A stretch of 64,000 bases of DNA from assembly GCF_016495405.1 (NCBI RefSeq), contig NZ_CP044522.1, forward strand, positions 2,323,876 to 2,387,875. The letters run 5' to 3'. The notes beneath the pieces are model-generated. The model was not told the origin of the DNA and searched no databases. It saw only the letters and a list, made by a program, of their open reading frames with translations. The position numbers and the translations under genes were made by a program. Shown piece after piece: positions 1-8,732 of this stretch (its first letter is position 1; every line of letters begins with the position of its first letter). Source of the DNA: Cobetia sp. cqz5-12 (lineage in GTDB: Bacteria; Pseudomonadota; Gammaproteobacteria; Pseudomonadales; Halomonadaceae).

Positions 1-21
1 TACCTATGCAGGCGGCGAGGG

Positions 22-828
22 TCAGAAACGATTGAGCGGAATCTTGAGATAGGCCTGATCATTGGCGTCCTCAGGCGGCAGTTGGCCGGCCCGCATGTTG
101 ACCTGCACCGCCGGCAGCATCAGGCGCGGCATGCCAAGCCCGGCATCACGCTTTGTGCGCATGTCGACGAAGGCCGCTTCATCGACGCCGGTGTGCACGT
201 GGATATTGTGCAGGCGCTGCTCCCCGACCGTGGTCTCACAACAGAAGCCCTCGCGCCCTTCGGCGGAATAGTCGTGACACAGATACAGGCGGGTGCTGTC
301 AGGCAGCGCCAGTACCTTGTGGATGGAGCGGTACAGGGTGCGCGCATCACCGCCGGGGAAGTCACAGCGCGCGGTGCCGTAATCGGGCATGAACAGCGTA
401 TCGCCAACGAAGACGGCGTCACCGATCACGTAGCTCACGCAGGCAGGCGTATGGCCCGGCGTATGCAGCACGCGGCATTCAAGCCCGCCGATCGCCAGGC
501 TGTCGCCCTCTTCCAGCAAGCGGTCGAACTGGCGTCCGTCACGCGCGAAACCCGCCTCGGCCGCGAAGATGTCCGCAAAGATGTCCTGCACCTCACGGAT
601 GCGTGCCCCGATCGCCAACTGACAGCCCAGCTTGTCTTTCAGGTAGGCGGCGGCCGACAGGTGGTCGGCATGGACGTGGGTCTCGAGAATCCATTCCACC
701 TCCAGCGACTCGTCCGCGATGTGAGCCAGCAGGGCATCCGCCGACTGCGTGGTGGTGCGGGCTGCGGGGTAATCGAAATCCAGTACCGGATCGATGATCG
801 CGCAACGCCGGGAGTGCGGGTCGCGCAC
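22..828 (-). CDS. MBL-fold metallo-hydrolase (Blh / persulfide dioxygenase-like), N-terminus cut by amber
   Basis: The protein has the metallo-beta-lactamase metal ligands in order: THVHADH near residue 50, HTPGH near 120, VGDTLF near 140 and LCHDY near 183. The C-terminal region (GREGFCCETT, then a tail with MRTKRDAGLGMPRL) is typical of Blh/ETHE1-like glutathione persulfide dioxygenases, which oxidise sulfane sulfur in the cytosol. The open frame as drawn starts at a GTG (828) with no Shine-Dalgarno sequence. The natural start is clearly the ATG at 900-898, which has AGGAGGT six bases upstream, but codon 9 of that frame is TAG. The native product is therefore an eight-residue peptide unless the amber is suppressed or misread. 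The part after the stop is otherwise intact and shows no frameshift. Family call is firm; whether an active enzyme is made is doubtful. Confidence 0.8.
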   Translation of the reverse strand: MRDPHSRRCAIIDPVLDFDYPAARTTTQSADALLAHIADESLEVEWILETHVHADHLSAAAYLKDKLGCQLAIGARIREVQDIFADIFAAEAGFARDGRQFDRLLEEGDSLAIGGLECRVLHTPGHTPACVSYVIGDAVFVGDTLFMPDYGTARCDFPGGDARTLYRSIHKVLALPDSTRLYLCHDYSAEGREGFCCETTVGEQRLHNIHVHTGVDEAAFVDMRTKRDAGLGMPRLMLPAVQVNMRAGQLPPEDANDQAYLKIPLNRF

Positions 829-873
829 CAGATGCGTGAAGGTATTGCTGTCTTCGTCGAAGAAGCTCTCGAC

Positions 874-876
874 CTA
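874..876 (-). other. In-frame amber codon (codon 9) in the MBL gene
   Basis: Read from ATG at 900 the frame gives MATSTQRP, then TAG, then VESFFDEDSNTF running directly into the metallo-hydrolase. Residues after the stop look like the normal family N-terminus, so the stop interrupts the coding frame rather than marking a leader peptide. A single C-to-T change from CAG (Gln) would explain it. Confidence 0.85.
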
Positions 877-900
877 GGGGCGCTGTGTTGAGGTTGCCAT

Positions 901-1307
901 CTTCCGACCTCCTGCTTCGCTCAAGGATTGATGCCTCAAGCCTACGCCTGCAGCGGCGACAACGCAAAATAGAATAACGTTAAAACAATAAAGAATAACA
1001 AGAAGGCGACATCAATAACCTGCTGTTCTGACGAGGGAATTTCTGAGTTGAGGCCGAGGAAAAGCGACTCTCGGGCGACTCTCCCCCTAAGGTATAGCGG
1101 ATGACATTCAGCAGGGCAGATAGGCTGAAACTGTCAGGTGACACGATTCATCTTGGCGTATCCAAGCCATATACACGTGAAATGACTGATACAAGCGCTC
1201 ATATGCGCCTACCGCTGAGATCAGCATGATGGAGTCGGCTGCGCCTGTCTTTCGACGTTCATGCCAACGCCCTAATCTTCCACCCGCCCTCAAGGATGAG
1301 ACACGCC
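901..1307. other. Divergent intergenic region, MBL gene / MFS gene
   Basis: This stretch of about 400 bases holds the two divergent gene starts. Apart from the MBL ribosome binding site and a short CTTGG/CCAAG dyad near 1151 I see no convincing gene, RNA or repeat. Promoters must lie here but none matches consensus well enough to call. Confidence 0.5.
907..913 (-). promoter_or_regulatory. Shine-Dalgarno of the interrupted MBL gene
   Basis: On the minus strand AGGAGGT lies six bases before ATG at 900. It fixes the ancestral start upstream of the amber codon. Confidence 0.75.
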
Positions 1308-2699
1308 ATGCCACGCATTCTTCAATGGTCGATCACGGTTGCCCTCGCCGGCTTCCTGTTCGGTTTCGATACCGCCGTCATCTCGGGGGCGGATACCTCA
1401 CTGCAGAGCCAGTGGGGTCTGAGCGACCTCATGCACGGCCTGGTCATCATGTCGATGGCACTGTGGGGCACGGTGATCGGTGCCATCTTCGGCAACTGGC
1501 CGACGGATCACTTCGGCCGCCGCGCGACCCTGATCGGGATCGGGATCCTCTATCTGGTCTCGGCGCTGGGTTCGGCGCTGGCGACCGACCCTTATGTGTT
1601 CTCATTCTTCCGCCTGCTGGGGGGGCTGGGGGTCGGCGCGTCCTCCGTGGCAGCGCCCATCTACATTTCCGAGATCGCCCCCCGCGAGCGCCGGGGCGCG
1701 CTGGTCGGGCTCTACCAGTTCAATGTGGTATTCGGGATCGTGATCGCCTTCGTCTCCAACTACTTCATCGGCTTCATCGATGGTGAGAACTGGCGCTGGA
1801 TGCTGGGGGTGGAAGCCGTGCCGGCCGCGCTCTATCTGTTGATGATCTGCAAGGTGCCGCGCAGCCCGCGCTGGTTGATCCTCAAGCGCAACGATGAGGC
1901 GGCCGCTGCCGAGATCATCCGACTGATCAACCCCAAGGCCGACATCGCCGAGGAAATCGCCATCATCCGTGGCACCGAGAGCGAGGAAAGTGCCAAGCAG
2001 CACACCCGTCTGTTCGCGTGGCGCTATCGCCTGCCGATCCTGTTCGCCTTCCTGATCGCGGCCTTCAATCAGCTGTCAGGCATCAACTTCATCATCTACT
2101 ACGCGCCACGCATTCTGGCCGAGGCGCAGCTGGAAGCGAGCGCCGCCCTGCTCTCGACGGCCGGAATCGGGGTGATCAACCTCGTCTTCACCCTGCTGGG
2201 GATGTCACTGATCGACAAGCTGGGCCGCCGCACCCTGATCCTGATCGGCTCGGCCGGCTATCTGCTGTCGCTGTGCCTGATCGCCTGGGCCTTCCATCTC
2301 GAGGACTTCTCCGCCATGGGCGGCTATGGCGTGCCGGTGCTGCTGGGCGTGTTCATCGCGGCGCATGCCATGAGCCAGGGCACGGTGATCTGGGTGTTCA
2401 TCTCCGAGATCTTCCCCAACAAGGTCCGTGCCATGGGGCAGTCCTTCGGCAGCTCCGTACACTGGATCTTCGCGGCGCTGATCGCGTTGCTGATGCCGAC
2501 CATCCTCAGCCACTTCAGCGGTGGGCCGGTGTTCGCCTTCTTCGCGTTCATGATGCTGCTGCAACTGGTGTTCGTGCTGTTCTTCATGCCCGAGACCAAG
2601 GGTGTTTCGCTTGAGGAGCTGCAGGGCCGCCTAATCCGCCCTTCACGCAAGGAGAAGCAGCAGGAACAGGCCGCGGCACTCGCGCCACAGAGCCACTGA
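1308..2699 (+). CDS. MFS sugar porter
   Basis: Inner-membrane proton-coupled or facilitative sugar transporter of the sugar porter (SP) family, about 463 residues with 12 predicted membrane segments. SP signatures are visible: GFLFGFDTAVISG in helix 1, DHFGRR in the 2-3 loop, PIYISEIAPRERRG after helix 4, PRSPRWL in the central loop, QLSGINFIIYY in helix 7, DKLGRR in the 8-9 loop and FMPETKGVSLEE at the C-terminus. Start chosen at 1308 (MPRILQW), matching the usual family N-terminus with AAGGA upstream; an in-frame ATG at 1296 has no room for a ribosome binding site. It is followed by its own terminator, so it is probably not in the operon of the downstream ABC genes, though the neighbourhood suggests a related sugar. 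Substrate cannot be read from sequence. Confidence 0.92.
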   Translation: MPRILQWSITVALAGFLFGFDTAVISGADTSLQSQWGLSDLMHGLVIMSMALWGTVIGAIFGNWPTDHFGRRATLIGIGILYLVSALGSALATDPYVFSFFRLLGGLGVGASSVAAPIYISEIAPRERRGALVGLYQFNVVFGIVIAFVSNYFIGFIDGENWRWMLGVEAVPAALYLLMICKVPRSPRWLILKRNDEAAAAEIIRLINPKADIAEEIAIIRGTESEESAKQHTRLFAWRYRLPILFAFLIAAFNQLSGINFIIYYAPRILAEAQLEASAALLSTAGIGVINLVFTLLGMSLIDKLGRRTLILIGSAGYLLSLCLIAWAFHLEDFSAMGGYGVPVLLGVFIAAHAMSQGTVIWVFISEIFPNKVRAMGQSFGSSVHWIFAALIALLMPTILSHFSGGPVFAFFAFMMLLQLVFVLFFMPETKGVSLEELQGRLIRPSRKEKQQEQAAALAPQSH

Positions 2700-2771
2700 T
2701 GCTCTGAATGACCGGGTCCTGACAATGACACGACAGTGTCGCCTGAGCTGACTCCAATATCAGCTTCCAGA

Positions 2772-2809
2772 CGCCGACACCCCGCCCCGTGCGGGGTGTC
2801 GGCGTTTTT
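2772..2809 (+). terminator. Rho-independent terminator of the MFS gene
   Basis: A 14-bp perfect stem (CGCCGACACCCCGC paired with its complement) with a five-base loop is followed by TTTTT, about 75 bases after the stop. Confidence 0.88.
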
Positions 2810-3111
2810 GGCTCTGACGGCAGGTCATCAGCAAACCAGGTCCGCCGGGAGGTCATGCCTGTCACGAGCCCCCTTTGAGCGTCGCCTCGCGACACGAAAG
2901 AACGGCGACGCTGCCAGCAAGACACATGGATTTCCCCCTCTTCCTACGATGACGTGGGCCAGATCGCTACGTGCAAATAGCGTGGTATCGTCGCCGGCTC
3001 AATCGCCAGCCAGATCGGCGATTTTCAGCGAAAGATATCGGGATTATTACGGACATATTCTTTGGTCTCGTCATTATTGCCAAGCCAATTGAAACAGTGA
3101 AAAGATCGCTT

Positions 3112-3125
3112 CCGAAACGTTTCGG
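3112..3125. promoter_or_regulatory. Palindromic operator for a LacI-family repressor
   Basis: CCGAAACGTTTCGG is a perfect 14-bp palindrome with the central CG typical of LacI/PurR-family operators. It lies 42 bases before the start of the LacI-family gene, so autoregulation is the simplest reading. I found no second perfect copy before the binding-protein gene. Confidence 0.7.
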
Positions 3126-3167
3126 GTAACGGTTTTCGCTCAAAGTTACCGCAAAGGGAAAAGTGCC

Positions 3168-4169
3168 ATGCCGCCGAACATCACACTCAAGCACCTCGCC
3201 AGCCAGCTGGGCCTGTCGGTCACGACGGTCTCGCGGGCATTGGGCGGATTCGAGGATGTCAGCGCCACGACCCGTGAGCGGGTGCAGGCCTACGCCAGTG
3301 AAGTGGGCTACAAGCCCAATCAGAGCGCACGCCGCCTGAAGACAGGCCGCACCTCCTCGGTGGGCTACATCATGAACGGCGCCCAGGGCGACTTTCGTGA
3401 CCAGTTCAACACCCGCCTGCTGGTGGCGCTGGGGCAGGCACTGCATGATGCCGCACCGGAACATGACCTCATCGTCACCACGGTGCCCGAGGACCGCAAC
3501 GAGCTGGACACCTACAAGCGCTTCATCGATGGCGGCAAGGTCGATTCCTTCGTGGTAGCCCGTACCCGCATTCAGGACCCGCGCGTCGACTTTCTACTCG
3601 ACAGCAAGGTCCCCTTCGTCACTCACGGTCGTACCGGCCGCGCCAGCGAGCACGACTGGGTCGACATCAATGCCGCCGACGGCTTCATGCGCGCCACCCG
3701 CCATCTGATTGGCCTGGGCCATCGCAACATCCTGTTCCTCAACTTCTTCAGCGACCTCTACACCGCCGTCGAACGTGAGACCGGCTATCTGCAGGCGATG
3801 CACGACGCCGGCCTCGCGCCCAGCTCGCGCCATTGCCCGCACGGCTATGCCAGCGCCTATCAGGTCGCCCATGAAGCGCTGTCCGGGGCCAACGCCCCCA
3901 CCGCATTCGTGTGTGCCAGCGACATCTTCGCCTACGGCGTGATGGAAGCGGTCAGCGCCTGCGGCCACACACCCGGCGAGGACATCGCCATCATCGGCGC
4001 CGATAACCTGCCGCCGCAGATGTACCGCCAGCCCAGCCTCAGCACCCTGGACATCTCGTTCGAGACCGTCAGTCAGGCGCTGATCGAACTGGTGCTGGCA
4101 CCGCAGGAGGGCGCGCCACGCCATCGCTGCTTCGATTACGACCTGCTGCTGCGCGATACCACTGCCTGA
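3168..4169 (+). CDS. LacI-family transcriptional regulator
   Basis: DNA-binding repressor of 333 residues. The N-terminal helix-turn-helix and hinge run from residue 4 to about 60 (LKHLASQLGLSVTTVSRAL, then NQSARRLKTGRT), followed by a periplasmic-binding-protein-like effector domain. AAGGGA lies eight bases before the ATG. The gene is immediately upstream of an ABC sugar importer, a glycosidase and an AGE enzyme on the same strand, so it probably senses the imported sugar or its breakdown product. A palindromic operator lies in its own leader. The last codons and stop lie inside a 14-bp perfect tandem duplication. Confidence 0.93.
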   Translation: MPPNITLKHLASQLGLSVTTVSRALGGFEDVSATTRERVQAYASEVGYKPNQSARRLKTGRTSSVGYIMNGAQGDFRDQFNTRLLVALGQALHDAAPEHDLIVTTVPEDRNELDTYKRFIDGGKVDSFVVARTRIQDPRVDFLLDSKVPFVTHGRTGRASEHDWVDINAADGFMRATRHLIGLGHRNILFLNFFSDLYTAVERETGYLQAMHDAGLAPSSRHCPHGYASAYQVAHEALSGANAPTAFVCASDIFAYGVMEAVSACGHTPGEDIAIIGADNLPPQMYRQPSLSTLDISFETVSQALIELVLAPQEGAPRHRCFDYDLLLRDTTA

Positions 4170-4190
4170 GCACACATGCCTGAGCACACA
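4163..4190 (+). repeat. 14-bp tandem duplication spanning the lacI-type stop codon
   Basis: TGCCTGAGCACACA occurs twice, perfectly, head to tail. The stop TGA at 4167-4169 is inside the first copy; the second copy carries another TGA in a different frame. More degenerate ACGCCTGA-like units follow to about 4240. Confidence 0.9.
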
Positions 4191-4312
4191 GGGCCATCGA
4201 CTGACCTCACGACGCCAGACGCCTGACCGCAAAACGCCTGATCTGAAAATGCCATCGCCAGAACGGGGTCAGCGTGACGCCAGAAAAACAACACCCGACC
4301 GGGGAGACTTCC

Positions 4313-5581
4313 ATGCGCAAGATGCCAACCGCCCTCGCTTTGTTGGCGCTGCTGGGCAGTACGTCCGCCCTCGCTGACATCACCTTCTTCAGCACCCAGG
4401 CCAGACCGCTGGAAGAGGCCCAGCAGATGCGCGAGATCGCGCTGGCACCCTACGCCGAGGCCATCAATTACATGCCGCAGGAGACGGGCACCTTCCTGTC
4501 GCGTCTCGAGGCGGAGAAGACCAGCCCCGAGGGCGCGCTGGACCTGCTCGGCGGGCTGCACGGCGAACTGGGGTCGCTGACGCCCAGCATTCTGGCGCCG
4601 CTGGATGACCTGCAAGGCTCGCTTGCGGACACGGGCATCAGCCAGCAGTACATGACGCTGGGCAAGCTGGGCGGCGAGAAGCAGCGCTACATCCCGTGGA
4701 TGCAGGCGACCTACATCATGGCCGCCAATCGCAAGGCACTGCCCTACCTGCCCGAAGGCGCTGACCTGAATGCGCTGAGCTATGACGAGCTGCTGGCCTG
4801 GGGACGCAACATGCAGGAGGCCACCGGCAGCCCCAAGCTGGGCTTCCCGGCCGGTCGCAAGGGGCTGATCCACCGCTTCCTGGAAGGCTATCTCTACCCG
4901 TCCTTCACCCACTCGGTGGTACGTGAGTTCCGCAGCGCCGGTGCCGTGGCCATGTGGCAGAAGTTCCGCAAGATCTGGGCGGTGACCAATCCGCGCTCCA
5001 CCGCCTACGGCTTCATGCAGGAACCGCTGCTCAATGGCGAGGTGTGGGTCGCCTTTGATCACACCGCGCGCCTCAAGGATGCCTTCAACAAGCAGCCGGA
5101 TCAGTACGTGGCCTTCCCGGCCCCTGCCGGCCCCAGCGGGCGCGGCTACATGCCGGTGGTCGCTGGCCTGGCAGTGCCCGCCAATGCCCCGAACCCTGAC
5201 GCCTCGCGCAAGCTGATCCGCTATCTGATGACACCCGAGGCACAGATTCGCACCCTGCGCGCCACCAACTTCTTCCCGGTGGTAGAGGCCGAGCTTCCCG
5301 ATGACCTGCCCGCCAGCATTCGCATGTCCGGCAAGGCGGTCGCGGCCCAGTCCTCCGCCGATGACGCCGTGCTCTCGCTGCTGCCCAGCGGCCTGGGCCA
5401 GCAGTCGGGCCTGTTCAACAAGATCTACCGCGATGCCTTCGTGCAGATCGTACTGCGCGACGCCGACATCGAGGAGACGCTGGATATCCTCGCCCCGCGC
5501 CTGCAGACGCTGATCAACACATCAGGCGCAGGCTGCTGGCTCCCGGATACGCCCAGCGACGGCCCCTGCCCGGTCAAGTAA
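4313..5581 (+). CDS. ABC transporter extracellular solute-binding protein (sugar)
   Basis: Periplasmic receptor of 422 residues for the importer encoded next to it. It starts MRKMPTALALLALLG with a classical signal peptide cleaved after SALA (about residue 21). GGGGAGA lies before this ATG; the longer in-frame start at 4274 would bury the signal peptide and is rejected. The body resembles family 1 carbohydrate-binding proteins (long, helical, with a C-terminal LIRYLMTPEAQ segment). Two cysteines near the C-terminus (CWLPDTPSDGPC) could form a disulfide. Genes for two permeases, an ATPase and two sugar enzymes follow, so the ligand is probably a small glycoside. Confidence 0.9.
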   Translation: MRKMPTALALLALLGSTSALADITFFSTQARPLEEAQQMREIALAPYAEAINYMPQETGTFLSRLEAEKTSPEGALDLLGGLHGELGSLTPSILAPLDDLQGSLADTGISQQYMTLGKLGGEKQRYIPWMQATYIMAANRKALPYLPEGADLNALSYDELLAWGRNMQEATGSPKLGFPAGRKGLIHRFLEGYLYPSFTHSVVREFRSAGAVAMWQKFRKIWAVTNPRSTAYGFMQEPLLNGEVWVAFDHTARLKDAFNKQPDQYVAFPAPAGPSGRGYMPVVAGLAVPANAPNPDASRKLIRYLMTPEAQIRTLRATNFFPVVEAELPDDLPASIRMSGKAVAAQSSADDAVLSLLPSGLGQQSGLFNKIYRDAFVQIVLRDADIEETLDILAPRLQTLINTSGAGCWLPDTPSDGPCPVK

Positions 5582-5777
5582 GCCGCTGGCGCCAGAACGC
5601 AACACTCAAGAACGCCTCACTCGCCACACACGCATCACTCGCAGCACTCGCAACACAGCAGCAGCAACGGCACCCCCCGACGGGTCGCCATGACGGTACG
5701 CCAACCCCTGTCATGCCGACCCGGTGCCACCAAACCATTCCGACAAGCCATCACAACAACGCCAAAGGTGAGCAAAG

Positions 5778-6626
5778 ATGAAGCACGATCGCTGGCTACC
5801 TTATTACCTGATCGCCCCCAGCCTGCTGTTCATGGGTGCCTTCTTTCTCTATCCGTTCATCCAGATCTTCGCCGAGGCCTTCACCAGCAGTGACGGCGAC
5901 GTGGGCCTGGCCAACTTCACGCGCATCTATCAGGACTTCAACTTCTGGCCCTCACTCAAGAACACCCTGCTGCTCACCGGGGTCGTGGTGCCGGTCCAGC
6001 TGGTGCTGGCCATCGGCATGGCGCTGATGGTCACAAAGATGAACAAGGGGCGCGACAGCATCCTCTACATCTGGACCATCCCGCTGGGCATCTCCGATCT
6101 GGCCGCCGGCATCATCTGGCTGGCGATCCTCGAGCAGTTCGGCTTCCTCAATAGCTTCCTGAGCGCGGTCAGCGTGATCGATGCGCCGGCGTCCTGGCTC
6201 AACTATCAGAATGCCTTCGCGCTGTTCCTGGCCGTGGTGGTCGCCGAGATCTGGCGCGGTACCGCCATCGTGCTGGTGATCCTGGTATCGGGCATGGGGC
6301 TGATCCCCAAGGAATATGACGAGGCCGGTCAGGTGTTCGGCGCCAGCTACTGGCAGCGCCTGTGGAAGATCACCCTGCCGATGCTGCGCCCGAGCATCCA
6401 GTCGGCGCTGATCCTGCGCACCCTGCTGGCCCTCGAGGTCTTCGCGGTAGTGATGATGCTGGGCGGCAGTGACATGCCGGTACTGATGAGCGAGACCTTC
6501 GACTGGCAGTTCCTCTACCAGCAGACAGGTGCCGCTGCGGCCTACGCGGTGTTGATCATGCTGATCTCGGTGGTCATCACCGGCTGCTACATCAAGTTCC
6601 TCAACGTGCCGAAGGAGGCCCGCTGA
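5778..6626 (+). CDS. ABC sugar transporter permease (MalF/UgpA type)
   Basis: Inner-membrane permease of 282 residues with about six membrane helices. The cytoplasmic EAA loop is visible near residues 180-200 (EYDEAGQVFGASYWQRLWKI), where the ATPase docks. Start has AAGGTGAG upstream. The 196-base gap after the binding-protein gene contains degenerate CACTCGC-like repeats but no gene. The stop TGA overlaps the ATG of the next permease, so the two are translationally coupled. Confidence 0.92.
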   Translation: MKHDRWLPYYLIAPSLLFMGAFFLYPFIQIFAEAFTSSDGDVGLANFTRIYQDFNFWPSLKNTLLLTGVVVPVQLVLAIGMALMVTKMNKGRDSILYIWTIPLGISDLAAGIIWLAILEQFGFLNSFLSAVSVIDAPASWLNYQNAFALFLAVVVAEIWRGTAIVLVILVSGMGLIPKEYDEAGQVFGASYWQRLWKITLPMLRPSIQSALILRTLLALEVFAVVMMLGGSDMPVLMSETFDWQFLYQQTGAAAAYAVLIMLISVVITGCYIKFLNVPKEAR

Positions 6627-7543
6627 TGAAATCCTCTTCTTCCGAGGCCGTCATGCCGTCATCGCTTTCGTCACGCGCAAGCGCCTCCTCAGCCGATTGC
6701 TCACGCCAGGTGGCGCAGACCGCCCACAAGCCACGTCGCAATGACATGGCCTGGAAATGGCTGTTCCGGGCTGGCGTCTCGATCCTGGTGCTGTGGGTGC
6801 TGGTGCCCATCGCCCTGCTGATGCTCAACAGCGTCAGCACGCCGGAGCAGATCACCGGCTGGCCCAAGACCCTGACCCCGGCGCTGAGCTTCGAGACCCT
6901 CGACTTCTTCTGGCACTACCAGGGCGTGATCAGTGCGCTGGGCAACTCGCTGCTGGCCGCCGCCTTCACCATGGTGATCGCCATCGTGCTCGGCGCACCG
7001 GCAGGCTATGCGCTGGCCCGCTTCGTGTTCCCGGGCATGAATGCCTACCGCATGATCATCATCCTGTCGCGGGCCTTCCCGATGCCGCTGCTGGCGCTGC
7101 CGCTGGCCGTCATCTTCATCCAGGTCGGCATCGATGACTCCATCCTGGGGCTGGCGATGGTGCACGCCACCCTGGCACTGCCGTTTGCGGTGCTGATCAC
7201 CTCCAGCCTGTTCATGGGCATTCCGGTGGAACTCGAGGAAGCCGCCTGGCTGATGGGCTGCAACCGCTGGCAGGCCTTCCGCCGCGTGGTGCTGCCGCTG
7301 GCCGCCCCGGGCATCACCGCCTCGGCCGTGTTCGCCTTCGTGATCTCGTGGAACGAGGTGTTCGCCTCGGCGATTCTCACCGTCGAGAACCGCACCCTGA
7401 CCGCCTTCCTGGTGCAGAGCCTTTCCGAGTCACCCGCCGAGATCAAGTATGCCGGTGGTCTGATTCTGGTCGTCCCGGCGCTGCTGTTCCTGTTCGCGAT
7501 CAGGAAGTACCTGTTCAGCATGTGGGGCATTTCCAACCGCTAG
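6626..7543 (+). CDS. ABC sugar transporter permease (MalG/UgpE type)
   Basis: Second permease, 305 residues, with the EAA loop near 210-230 (ELEEAAWLMGCNRWQAFRRV). The start at 6626 is supported by AGGAGG seven bases upstream and by a TGATG overlap with the previous gene. This gives an unusual hydrophilic Ser-rich N-terminal extension of about 40 residues before the first helix; an internal ATG at 6746 (MAWKWLF) would give the conventional length but lacks as good a ribosome binding site. Forms a heterodimer with the preceding permease. Confidence 0.9.
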   Translation: MKSSSSEAVMPSSLSSRASASSADCSRQVAQTAHKPRRNDMAWKWLFRAGVSILVLWVLVPIALLMLNSVSTPEQITGWPKTLTPALSFETLDFFWHYQGVISALGNSLLAAAFTMVIAIVLGAPAGYALARFVFPGMNAYRMIIILSRAFPMPLLALPLAVIFIQVGIDDSILGLAMVHATLALPFAVLITSSLFMGIPVELEEAAWLMGCNRWQAFRRVVLPLAAPGITASAVFAFVISWNEVFASAILTVENRTLTAFLVQSLSESPAEIKYAGGLILVVPALLFLFAIRKYLFSMWGISNR

Positions 7544-7630
7544 CGTAGGGCCCTTCAACCGGCCAATGCATGACGACGGCTGTCACCTGCCCATCCAGCG
7601 CCGTCGCTCACGATTACAAGGAGTCCGACC

Positions 7631-8665
<1,035 letters not shown>

Positions 8666-8732
8666 GGCACCCCGACCTCTCTCTACCCGACCTTTCAGCC
8701 CAGACCTTTCATCCCGAACGGAGCCGACTTAC

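Larger units (their letters stand above)
2700..3167. other. Intergenic region between MFS gene and lacI-type gene
   Basis: Contains the MFS terminator and, near the right end, dyads likely to control the LacI-family gene: a perfect palindrome at 3112-3125 and an overlapping GGTAAC/GTTACC dyad (3125-3130 with 3145-3150). No gene is supported between them. Confidence 0.55.
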
